Below, piece after piece: positions 1 to 6,234 of a stretch of DNA of 8,400 nucleotides; position 1 is the first letter of the stretch; each line of letters opens with the position of its first letter. The DNA is from CAZNER01 sp964572065 (GTDB taxonomy: Bacteria > Patescibacteriota > Dojkabacteria > JAHIVN01). Under the pieces are notes generated by a model. It saw nothing but the letters and a program-made list of their open reading frames with translations, made no database searches and was not told the origin of the DNA. Location: contig CAZNER010000082.1 in assembly GCA_964572065.1 (NCBI GenBank), forward strand, positions 1 to 8,400, read 5' to 3'. Made by a program: the position numbers and the translations under genes.

Positions 1-2
1 AC

Positions 3-422
3 AATATTAATGGATTCATACGAAATAGCGCTGATATCGACCAGTCACAATGGCTACCGACTCTCAATGGAACAGTAGCAGGGACCTTCACTTACACCCA
101 GCAAGTTGGATGGTCAATTAGACAAGGAATATACACAGAGATATTTGCAGATGTCTCATGGAGTGCGACAACCGCAGCTGGAAATTTATATATAGAACTT
201 CCTTATAGAGTAACTATATCTAGCGGCATGCCTTTTGTAGGAACAGTGCAGCCATCAAATATAGCTTTTGCAGGAAGTAATTTAGTTATTAACGCAATAC
301 CTAATACATACAGAGGTGAGATATGGTCAATAGGATCAGGAGTTGCTACAGCAAATTTAGCAGTTCCGGCTTCCGGCCGCTTAATAATCCATGCTCGTTA
401 TATAGGTATAGAGGATGAATAA
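3..422 (+). CDS. Tail-fibre-like protein, C-terminal tip domain (5' end outside window)
   Basis: The frame is open from the left edge and ends at TAA 420-422, giving 139 visible residues; an internal ATG at 228 is not a credible start because the same frame continues upstream without a stop. The visible part is rich in short beta-strand-like stretches, aromatic residues, Gly, Thr and Ser (for example GWSIRQGIYTEIFADVSW, then LYIELPYRV, then SGRLIIHARYIGI at the end). This pattern is typical of the compact beta-sandwich tip at the C-terminus of phage tail fibres, which binds the host surface. The following gene starts two bases later, so the two are probably co-transcribed. Base composition is odd: bases 1-180 count about 44% GC, against about 22% in 481-660, suggesting the tip was acquired by exchange. 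Assignment to fibre is by pattern recognition, not by a specific family match. Confidence 0.75.
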   Translation, partial: NINGFIRNSADIDQSQWLPTLNGTVAGTFTYTQQVGWSIRQGIYTEIFADVSWSATTAAGNLYIELPYRVTISSGMPFVGTVQPSNIAFAGSNLVINAIPNTYRGEIWSIGSGVATANLAVPASGRLIIHARYIGIEDE

Positions 423-424
423 AA

Positions 425-934
425 ATGAAAAAAATAGAAGAACTTCGCTGGGTAAGAGTGTTCACTATTGAACATTTACCTAATTATTTAGTAGATCAAG
501 TTAGGCATAGAACATATTCTATAGAAGAGTTTTATAAATATCAACAATTAAACTTATTAATGCAAAGTGAAAATGGTATTAAATTAAATCCATTTAATCA
601 TATATATGTATTAGTAGATAGTGAAAATTTAGTCAAAGGATTTGTATGGTTAACTATCGACGCATTATCAAAAGATATATTTATTCAGACATATTCTGTA
701 GATAAGCAGTATTGGAATAGAGGTCAAGCAGTCAAAAAGTTAGCTGAGCATGTAAAAGAAATAAGAAATAAAGCTAAACTTAATAAGATTTTTTGGCATA
801 CGGCATATCCAAAACATTCTATACGCTATGGATTTAAACCTGCTAAGCAAGTATTAATGGAATATGATCCTTCAATAAAAGAAGAAAAAATAATTAAGAT
901 TTGTAACAAGGACAAGAACGAGAAGGCTGTTTAA
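425..934 (+). CDS. GNAT-family acetyltransferase-like protein
   Basis: A 169-residue protein. The middle follows the order of a GNAT fold: strand HIYVLVD (about 59-65), strand KGFVWLTI (71-78), strand DIFIQTYSVD (84-93), then WNRGQAVKKLAEHVKEI (97-113), which resembles the Q/RxxGxG/A acetyl-CoA pyrophosphate-binding loop and its helix. A further strand KIFWHTA (121-127) and YGFKPAKQVLMEYD (135-148) match the usual GNAT ending. The loop reads NRGQA, so the canonical second Gly is an Ala; the acceptor is unknown. GNAT-like genes of unclear role occur beside structural genes in many phages. The start is ATG 425 with GAGG at 411-414 inside the end of the fibre gene, implying translational coupling. 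The last 13 codons overlap the antisense HNH gene, so the Lys-rich end KICNKDKNEKAV may be a product of that insertion. Coding status is firm; function is moderate. Confidence 0.62.
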   Translation: MKKIEELRWVRVFTIEHLPNYLVDQVRHRTYSIEEFYKYQQLNLLMQSENGIKLNPFNHIYVLVDSENLVKGFVWLTIDALSKDIFIQTYSVDKQYWNRGQAVKKLAEHVKEIRNKAKLNKIFWHTAYPKHSIRYGFKPAKQVLMEYDPSIKEEKIIKICNKDKNEKAV

Positions 935-1535
935 GATGACTAACTCTACGATTAACTATTCTTTGACACTTAATACATTGAGCTGTTGCTCTATCCCATT
1001 CTCTTTTAATAATTTTCCAATTATTTATTGTTTGTCCTTTTTTAAGACTTCGTCTTTGATTAGATACTTGTTCAGATTGAGTAGACCATTTACAATTATT
1101 TTTAGAGTAATCTTTAGTAGTATCAATTCTATCAAGGCTTTTATTTATAGGTTTGTATCCCATATCTTTAAAAAATTGTATAAAATCATTGCGCCACTCA
1201 TTACATACTTTAATTCCTTTAGCTCCATACCATTTATAGCTCTTATCTTTTTTATTATAACATCTATCTTTCATATGACACCAAATGCTATAAATATTAG
1301 TTCTGCTCATGCCATGTTTTGTGAGAGCTTTTTTACTATTAGTATAATCTATTTTTTGACATTTTTTACATCCTTTAGAATGACCGCTTCTAAGAGAAGA
1401 CCTTGGAACCAAATGGATATCTCCACAATCACATTTACAATACCATTGAGCCCAACCACCTTTATCGTTAGGACCTCTTTTTATAACAAACCATTTATTG
1501 TATTTGTGTCCAGTAAGATCAATAAAATTTGGCAT
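894..1535 (-). CDS. HNH-type homing endonuclease-like protein with zinc-binding modules at both ends
   Basis: A 213-residue protein resembling free-standing phage HNH endonucleases, which nick or cut intronless phage genes and spread by homing. The N-terminal module starts DLTGHKYNKW and carries CKCDCG (33-38) followed by CKKC (56-59), a likely zinc-binding DNA-contact unit. The core holds HGMSRTNIYSIW (74-85), KWYGAKGIKVCNEW (101-114), LDRID (134-138), Y143 and NNCKWST (146-152) with Gln and Asn following (153-159), the usual signature of this family. The C-terminal part repeats the N-terminal pattern (GQTINNWKIIKRE, then CIKC 187-190 and CPC 208-210), suggesting an internal duplication. It lies antisense between the GNAT gene, overlapping 41 bases, and the ejection genes, as expected for a selfish insertion. 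No clear Shine-Dalgarno precedes ATG 1535. The long + strand frame opposite (936-1607) is its shadow. Confidence 0.88.
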   Translation of the reverse strand: MPNFIDLTGHKYNKWFVIKRGPNDKGGWAQWYCKCDCGDIHLVPRSSLRSGHSKGCKKCQKIDYTNSKKALTKHGMSRTNIYSIWCHMKDRCYNKKDKSYKWYGAKGIKVCNEWRNDFIQFFKDMGYKPINKSLDRIDTTKDYSKNNCKWSTQSEQVSNQRRSLKKGQTINNWKIIKREWDRATAQCIKCQRIVNRRVSHLKQPSRSCPCYKS

Positions 1536-1562
1536 AAGTTAAATAAAACATTTAAAAATTAC

Positions 1563-1599
1563 AGTGTGGATAATAACATTTACACTTACAAAATATCAA
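1563..1599 (-). promoter_or_regulatory. Probable sigma70-type promoter for the HNH gene
   Basis: On the - strand, TTGATA (1599-1594) and TATTAT (1575-1570) are separated by 18 bases; each matches five of six consensus positions. Transcription would start near 1563, giving a leader of about 28 bases before ATG 1535. The -35 box overlaps the ribosome-binding site of the + strand gene at 1611. Prediction from sequence only; in AT-rich DNA such matches occur by chance. Confidence 0.4.
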
Positions 1600-1610
1600 G
1601 AGGTTAAAAT

Positions 1611-2084
1611 ATGGGTCGAACAATGTTAGGAGGCGTTTCTCACGAGGGAAATGTTTCGCTATTAAGCCCTGAACAACAGCAGTATTTAAGTGGTGCTATG
1701 GGTGGCTATAGCCAAATGGCGCAGCCAATGGATCAACAGCAATTTCAGGATATGTTTCAAAAGTCATTTGTAGATCCAGCACAACAGATGCTACAAAGAC
1801 AAATAGTTCCTGGAATAAAAGAACAATTTATGGGACTTGATGAAAGTGGATCATCTGCTTTAAATCAAGCTTTAGCTCAATCAGCTACAGATTTATCAAG
1901 TGCATTAGGTTCACAGCTAATGAATCAATATAACATAGGTCAACAAAGACAGATGGGAGCTTTAAGTGGATTAGGAGGACTAGCAGGTCAACAAACTTTT
2001 GAACCAATGTTATTTAAACAACAAGGCATATTACCAAACTTACTAGAAATACTAGCTAAATTTGGTGCTGGTGCAATGTTATAA
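1611..2084 (+). CDS. Gln-rich phage structural protein, probable small DNA-ejection protein
   Basis: A 157-residue protein, not recognised as a named family. About one residue in six is Gln, with runs such as PEQQQY (20-25) and DQQQFQDMFQ (41-50), plus many Ala, Gly, Met and Ser. The C-terminal third is hydrophobic and Gly-rich (GALSGLGGLAG, then LLEILAKFGAGAML at the end), so it could insert in or lie on a membrane. Small, Gln/Ala-rich, cysteine-free proteins encoded directly before two larger proteins of similar character are typical of DNA-ejection (pilot) sets in short-tailed phages, for example the gp7-gp20-gp16 order in P22; the role here is inferred from that order and composition. The start ATG has AAGAGG at 1598-1603, seven bases upstream. 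The stop TAA 2082-2084 overlaps the ribosome-binding site of the next gene. Confidence 0.55.
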   Translation: MGRTMLGGVSHEGNVSLLSPEQQQYLSGAMGGYSQMAQPMDQQQFQDMFQKSFVDPAQQMLQRQIVPGIKEQFMGLDESGSSALNQALAQSATDLSSALGSQLMNQYNIGQQRQMGALSGLGGLAGQQTFEPMLFKQQGILPNLLEILAKFGAGAML

Positions 2085-2089
2085 GGAGG
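2083..2089 (+). promoter_or_regulatory. Strong ribosome-binding site that sets the start at 2095
   Basis: AAGGAGG lies five bases before ATG 2095 and overlaps the stop codon of the preceding gene. It decides against an upstream in-frame TTG at 2062, which has no such site and would encode an unlikely 11-residue extension. The overlap implies translational coupling. Confidence 0.85.
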
Positions 2090-2094
2090 ATAGG

Positions 2095-3273
2095 ATGGTA
2101 TTAGTATTTGAAGATCCGCAAGGATGGAATCAAGCCCTAACACAAGGCGGTGGAGCATTAGCTCAAGCTTTAGGTCAAAGGCTTGGAAGAAACATGCAAG
2201 CTAAAAGAGAAAAAGGTTATGGAACTATATTAGAAGAAGCGTTTACAGATTTAGGAGAAGAAGCCACTCCACAACAGTATCAATCTGCATTAACCAAAGC
2301 TATTTCGCAAGGAGTTCCTTTTGATCAAGCGGTAAAATATGGAGATTTATATAGTAAATTAAGAAGAGCTGAGCCTAAGACATTATTACAAGGTAAATCA
2401 GTTGATGAGATATCAGATGTATTTCAAAATTTTGGTATGGATAAAGACGTTGCTGATAGAAATGCTCAATTATATTCTAGCTTAACTACTGGAGGACAAA
2501 CAAAATTTGGAGAAATGTTAATAGATCAAATACAAAGAGGACAATTGGGTGGATTTAAAGGACTACAAGGCGAAAAGCCAATGTCAAATATTGAAAGAGC
2601 AAAAAAAGAAATTGGAGATATGGAACAAGCGTCTAGTATTTTAGAATCAAGAGATTTAGGTTTAAAGCCAGTTGAACGAGTTAAGAGAGAAGATCAAAGA
2701 TATAAGATTAATTTAAAGTCATATGATGAATGGCAAGATAAAACTAGAAGTTTAGCAGATGAAAATAGAAGACTAGATGTAATGGAACAATTAAATGAAA
2801 GCGATAAATTGCCTAAAGGTGTTGGACTATTAAACGTAGATAAAATGGGTAACTTAAGATTTCCTTTTTTATCATCGAAAGAATCTCAAAAATATCAAAA
2901 GCTATTAAATGAGTTTGTTCAAAATGCTAGAGATTCATTTGGTGCTCGTGTAACTAACTTTGAATTAGATGTCTTCTTAAAGCGTTTACCAACACTTTGG
3001 AATAGTAAAGAAGGCCGACAAGCTGTATTAAAACAGATGAAAATAGTTAATCAGATTAATAATTTATATGAAACAGGTAAATTAGAAGCCTTTAAAAAAT
3101 CAGGTGGTATACGTAAATTAGATGTAGATCAAGCCGAAGAATACTCAATGGCTAAGAACAAAAGTAGAATTAATGAACTTGAACAAGAGTATAGAAGATT
3201 GGATAATAATATAAATAATATTAGTTCAGATCAACAACAACAACGTAAATCTTTATCAGACATTTTGGAGTAA
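2095..3273 (+). CDS. Phage structural protein, probable DNA-ejection protein, helix-rich
   Basis: A 392-residue protein with no membership that I can name. The N-terminus is Gly/Ala/Gln-rich (WNQALTQGGGALAQALGQRL, about 11-30), compatible with an amphipathic membrane-active helix. The middle is charged and helical. Residues about 259-335 form the most distinctive block, including FGARVTNFELDVFLKRLP (282-299) and NSKEGRQAVLKQM (303-315), a pattern I associate with uncharacterised phage virion proteins. The C-terminus (about 345-392) is a likely coiled coil with EELEQ/EYRRLD-type heptads and ends in a QQQQ-containing tail. No cysteine is visible. Position as the middle of three tightly packed genes, with a Gln/Ala-rich partner before and a larger membrane-active-looking partner after, supports a role in the ejected internal or tail-tip complex. 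Function is inference; a scaffolding role is an alternative. Confidence 0.5.
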   Translation: MVLVFEDPQGWNQALTQGGGALAQALGQRLGRNMQAKREKGYGTILEEAFTDLGEEATPQQYQSALTKAISQGVPFDQAVKYGDLYSKLRRAEPKTLLQGKSVDEISDVFQNFGMDKDVADRNAQLYSSLTTGGQTKFGEMLIDQIQRGQLGGFKGLQGEKPMSNIERAKKEIGDMEQASSILESRDLGLKPVERVKREDQRYKINLKSYDEWQDKTRSLADENRRLDVMEQLNESDKLPKGVGLLNVDKMGNLRFPFLSSKESQKYQKLLNEFVQNARDSFGARVTNFELDVFLKRLPTLWNSKEGRQAVLKQMKIVNQINNLYETGKLEAFKKSGGIRKLDVDQAEEYSMAKNKSRINELEQEYRRLDNNINNISSDQQQQRKSLSDILE

Positions 3274-3275
3274 AT

Positions 3276-4643
3276 ATGAAAGATAAAATAAGAGCAGCGA
3301 GAGAGGAAGGATATAGTAATCAAGAAATAGTTGATTATCTTAAAGGTCATAAAGAACTAGGACCTAAAGTATCAGCTGCCTTAGAAGAAGGATATTCTCC
3401 AGATGAAATAATTGATTATTATAATCCGCCTATATCTAAAGGAAGATCAGTTGCATCTGCTGGAGCTAAAGGTCTAGTTAGAGGGGTTAGATCAATAGCC
3501 AATTTAGCTGATCCAATGAAAACTGTTTTAAGTATGATTACTGGGAAACCTCCCATGGAAGAACAAGTTCAAGAACAGTTTTTTAAAGAATATTTACCTA
3601 GTAAAGAAGGTTTTGCAGAAGACGTAGTTGAGAAATCAGCTGAGTTCTTACCAGCAATGGCATTAGGAGGAGAAGGTTTTATTGGCAATCTACTTCGTAG
3701 TGTGCTAGCTGGTACTGCAGGAGCTACTGCTAAAAAGATGGGATTTGGACCTAAAGGACAAACTGTAGCAGAAATAGCAGCAACAGGACTACCAGGACTT
3801 ACTAAACGTATAACACCAACTAAAGTTCAAAAGCCTTTAGTTGACCTAGCAAGACGCATGGGATTAAAAGAAGCAGAAATAGCACCAGCATTACAGTCTG
3901 CAGCTAAACAAAAGTATTTAACTCCAATAGCGAGTAAATCTAAAGGAGTTCAGCGTAAAATATCAGCTTCTAAAGAAGCAATTGGTAATATATATAATAC
4001 ACTTAAGAAAGCTCCTGCTGCAACTAAACCAATGAATCAAAAACAAGCTCAAGCTTTTATTAATAATATTGCAGAAGTAGCTAAATCAATGCCTATGGAA
4101 AGCAGAAAGCGTGTACTTGGAGATGCTCAAGACCTATTAAAAACTGGATTTAGCGGAGAAGGAATAATAAATTTCTGGCAAGACTTAAATTATTACATAC
4201 CTAGAGGAGAAAGAATGCTAGGTAGGTTTAAAGATCCACTAGAAAAAGGACTTAGAAGTATTAATCCTCAATTAGCAGAAGACTTTGTTAATACTAATAA
4301 GTTATTTGAAGGAATATCGTCATTATCTAGTAAAATGAGACCTAAATTAGCAGATCAGTTGGTAAAAGGAGGCACCATTTATAAATTAGTAAATGCTATT
4401 TTAGATGGTGATTTTAAAATGATAGGAAAAATGGTTAAATATGGAACTGGATTAGGAGCTGTTCAGAAATCAATGTCTTCACTTCTAACTAATCCTAGAT
4501 ATCAGAATTTATTTAAAAAATCATTAGAAGCATTAAGTAAAAATAGAATATCTATAGCAAATCAACTAAAAGATAGATTAGCTAAAGAAATGAAAGATGA
4601 ATCTCCAGAATTATCAGAAGCTTTAAAGAGTAATGACTTTTAA
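3276..4643 (+). CDS. Large phage virion protein, probable DNA-ejection protein with EEGYS repeats
   Basis: A 455-residue protein. It opens with two copies of an 18-residue helix-turn-helix-like unit: IRAAREEGYSNQEIVDYL (5-22) and VSAALEEGYSPDEIIDYY (32-49), period 27. After a basic linker follows a Gly/Ala-rich hydrophobic zone (about 122-151, FLPAMALGGEGFIGNLLRSV then LAGTAGA) and GLPGL, suited to membrane insertion. The remainder is Lys-rich and helical, with a hydrophobic patch near MIGKMVKYGTGLGAVQ. Such EEGYS-type repeats followed by amphipathic Gly-rich regions are seen in large phage proteins thought to travel with the DNA at infection; this is family-level impression, not a proven match. 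No lysozyme or transglycosylase motif was seen. The start ATG is two bases after the previous stop, with GGAG at 3267-3270. It is the last gene of the + strand block and ends two bases from the convergent block. Confidence 0.52.
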   Translation: MKDKIRAAREEGYSNQEIVDYLKGHKELGPKVSAALEEGYSPDEIIDYYNPPISKGRSVASAGAKGLVRGVRSIANLADPMKTVLSMITGKPPMEEQVQEQFFKEYLPSKEGFAEDVVEKSAEFLPAMALGGEGFIGNLLRSVLAGTAGATAKKMGFGPKGQTVAEIAATGLPGLTKRITPTKVQKPLVDLARRMGLKEAEIAPALQSAAKQKYLTPIASKSKGVQRKISASKEAIGNIYNTLKKAPAATKPMNQKQAQAFINNIAEVAKSMPMESRKRVLGDAQDLLKTGFSGEGIINFWQDLNYYIPRGERMLGRFKDPLEKGLRSINPQLAEDFVNTNKLFEGISSLSSKMRPKLADQLVKGGTIYKLVNAILDGDFKMIGKMVKYGTGLGAVQKSMSSLLTNPRYQNLFKKSLEALSKNRISIANQLKDRLAKEMKDESPELSEALKSNDF

Positions 4644-4645
4644 AG

Positions 4646-4696
4646 TTAATTAAAGGCTAAAAATAGAATTGTTACTATAATTGCTATTAAAATCAT
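4646..4696 (-). CDS. Possible 16-residue hydrophobic micropeptide
   Basis: Reading on the - strand, ATG 4696-4694 opens a frame encoding MILIAIIVTILFLAFN and stopping at TAA 4648-4646. Nearly every residue is aliphatic or aromatic, so it would form one short membrane helix. AAGGGAT lies inside the last codons of the wHTH-alphaCTD gene, about eight bases upstream, and the ATG is two bases beyond that gene's stop, as in translational coupling. It fills almost the whole gap before the convergent + strand gene. AT-rich DNA produces Ile/Leu/Phe-rich short frames by chance, so this is a candidate only. Confidence 0.3.
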   Translation of the reverse strand: MILIAIIVTILFLAFN

Positions 4697-4698
4697 AA

Positions 4699-5139
4699 TT
4701 AATCCCTTAGTATAATACCAATACTAGTAAGTTTATCTTGTATTTCTTCAAAAGACTTTTTACCCATATTTCTAGTTTGTTTAAGTTCACTTTTACTTAA
4801 TTTAGCTAAATCTTCAGCTGACTTAATATTTAAACTCTTAAGACAATTTAAAGTTCTAACGCTAAATTCCATATCTTCTATTTTTAAATACTCAAAACTC
4901 ATTTGACGTTCCTCTGAAGTATTAATTTCTTCAGATTCTCCTTTTATCTCATTTTCTAAATGCGAGTCAATCCATTTATCAAATAAATCTTCTCTTATAT
5001 AGATTCTTCTACCAATTTTTCTAATACTGGTAATTAGACCATTTTGTTTACGTTTAGCAACGAAATGCCTTAACTGAGCTTTAGTAAATGGATATTTATC
5101 ATCCTTAACTAAGTCATCTATTGACATATACTTTTTCAT
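4699..5139 (-). CDS. Excisionase-like winged HTH fused to an RNA polymerase alpha C-terminal domain
   Basis: A 146-residue two-domain protein. Residues about 1-60 resemble small excisionase/MerR-type winged helices: YPFTKAQLRHFVAKRKQNGL, then IRKIGRRIYIRED and FDKWID. A polar linker (about 61-80, Glu/Ser-rich) follows. Residues about 81-146 align without gaps to bacterial RpoA alphaCTD (MEFSVRTLNCLKSLNIKSAE, then RNMGKKSFEEI). With an offset of 170, R95, N98, C99, G126, K128, S129 and E132 correspond to E. coli R265, N268, C269, G296, K298, S299 and E302, the surface that contacts UP-element DNA. The alpha N-terminal (assembly) domain is absent, so this is not a polymerase subunit. AAGGAG at 5145-5150 precedes the ATG by five bases. 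It follows the integrase gene, so an excisionase or directionality/transcription role is likely but unproven. Domain identification is strong; function is inference. Confidence 0.88.
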   Translation of the reverse strand: MKKYMSIDDLVKDDKYPFTKAQLRHFVAKRKQNGLITSIRKIGRRIYIREDLFDKWIDSHLENEIKGESEEINTSEERQMSFEYLKIEDMEFSVRTLNCLKSLNIKSAEDLAKLSKSELKQTRNMGKKSFEEIQDKLTSIGIILRD

Positions 5140-5200
5140 TTTTGCTCCTTAAAAATAAGTTCCAAAATTAAAAAAGAAATTATAAACATTTTTTTAAATT
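5140..5200 (-). promoter_or_regulatory. A/T-tract leader with a TATAAT box upstream of the wHTH-alphaCTD gene
   Basis: The 61 bases between the integrase stop and this gene are almost pure A/T, with repeated A- and T-tracts. On the - strand a perfect TATAAT lies at 5184-5179, about 40 bases before the start codon. No convincing -35 box is found at 16-18 bases. A-tracts of this kind are the preferred target of alphaCTD domains, so autoregulation is possible (inference). The Shine-Dalgarno AAGGAG is at 5150-5145. Confidence 0.35.
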
Positions 5201-6184
5201 TCATATTAGCACCATCTTTTTTGTATAATTATTTTGTTGATAGCTTTTATCATAAGCATATATCATGTTTGAAGACTTATGACCAGTTACTTTCATAATC
5301 TCAGAGTCAGGAACTCCTTGAGTTTTAGCTAAAGTAACCCATGTAGCCCTTAAAACGTGAGGAGTAACTCTTTTTATACCTGCAATATCAGAAGCCTTTT
5401 TAAAAGAGAAATTAAGACGTGTTCTAAAGACTTTCTTACCTTGATTGGTAATAAATATTAAACCAGAGTTAGTTCGTTGATTATGAGTTAAATAAAGATA
5501 GTCTTTTAACGCATTTAGAAATGTATTAGGGAAGCTTATGAACATCCAGCGTACCGCACCACGTGCCTTGCCTTGTTTAAAGCGTATGATACCTTTATCG
5601 AAGTCTATACAGTCTTCTCGTGCATCTAAAACTTCTGAAATTCTTTTAGCTCCTTGAAGCAAACATTTAGCAATTAAAGAATCTCTAAGATTTATCTTTT
5701 CTAGAGCTTCAATAAACTTATGCCATTCATGTAACGATAATGCTTCGGTAGCGCATTTATCTCTTATTTGAAAGAATGTTCTATTAGCTGCTAAATTAGA
5801 TGGCACAGCTCTTCTAAACCAGCCATATGATATTCTATGTAGATAAGCAGTAAAACTTATATAACATGATGCTCTACATTGACGAGTGCCTTCAGACCAC
5901 TCTTTCACTCTTTTGATGTCATCAATATTTATTTCATGTGGAATTTCATTAAAAATACCAACAGTAGCATCTGGTATTAATCCTCTTTTCATTAATCCAT
6001 TTATATAATACGAGTAGTTTCTTCTTGTTCCAGGACTTAAATTTTTAAGCCACTCATTTATTGCTAGTTTAATTGGAGTGTTAGAAAGGTTTGATATAAA
6101 TTCTGACTTAGCTTTTTTGAAATCTTGAAGTGAATTAAATATGTCAAGTTGAGTTGAATTAGGCTTATTTACTAAAATTGTCAT
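5201..6184 (-). CDS. int: Tyrosine recombinase (phage integrase)
   Basis: A 327-residue protein, a normal length for phage integrases, which join phage and host attachment sites by a covalent phosphotyrosine. Numbered from ATG 6184, the N-terminal part (about 35-130) forms a core-binding SAM-like domain (AINEWLKNLSPGTRRNYSYY). The catalytic domain shows the full set: Arg181 in GAKRISEVLDA, a Lys near 203-206 in the IIRFKQGKARG hairpin, His276-x-x-Arg279 in TPHVLRATWVT, His302 in VTGHKSSNM and Tyr311 in IYAYDKS, nine residues after the His as in lambda Int. The ATG is preceded by AAAAGG (6197-6192) at seven bases; an in-frame TTG at 6205 would add seven residues but lacks a ribosome site. It lies between the RHH gene upstream and the wHTH-alphaCTD gene downstream on the same strand. 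No attachment site could be recognised. Confidence 0.97.
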   Translation of the reverse strand: MTILVNKPNSTQLDIFNSLQDFKKAKSEFISNLSNTPIKLAINEWLKNLSPGTRRNYSYYINGLMKRGLIPDATVGIFNEIPHEINIDDIKRVKEWSEGTRQCRASCYISFTAYLHRISYGWFRRAVPSNLAANRTFFQIRDKCATEALSLHEWHKFIEALEKINLRDSLIAKCLLQGAKRISEVLDAREDCIDFDKGIIRFKQGKARGAVRWMFISFPNTFLNALKDYLYLTHNQRTNSGLIFITNQGKKVFRTRLNFSFKKASDIAGIKRVTPHVLRATWVTLAKTQGVPDSEIMKVTGHKSSNMIYAYDKSYQQNNYTKKMVLI

Positions 6185-6199
6185 TAATTTACCTTTTAT

Positions 6200-6221
6200 G
6201 TACAAAAACGTGAAACTGTAC
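6200..6221. repeat. Inverted repeat in the integrase leader
   Basis: GTACA (6200-6204) and TGTAC (6217-6221) form a perfect 5-bp inverted repeat with a 12-base spacer, immediately upstream of the integrase ribosome-binding site. The half-site shares the GTAC core of the palindrome at 6412-6425. It could be an operator or an RNA hairpin that limits integrase translation; it is short enough to be chance. Confidence 0.3.
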
Positions 6222-6234
6222 TTAAATTTTAAAC

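Noticed and set aside
936..1607. Long + strand frame of 223 codons opposite the HNH gene
   Set aside because: Its product is a Phe/Ile/Ser-rich string with no domain pattern, whereas the - strand frame has clear HNH and cysteine motifs. It is a shadow.
2062..2094. Upstream TTG start for the 392-aa protein
   Set aside because: AAGGAGG is placed perfectly for ATG 2095, and the TTG extension would encode an unlikely 11-residue leader within the previous gene.
4621..4645. Inverted repeat CTTTAAA/TTTAAAG at the end of the ejection block, as a terminator
   Set aside because: The stem is nearly all A/T with an 11-base loop and no T-run follows, so an intrinsic terminator is not supported.
6185..6205. 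TTG start extending the integrase by seven residues
   Set aside because: The ATG at 6184 has AAAAGG at seven bases, and that ribosome site lies inside the extension.
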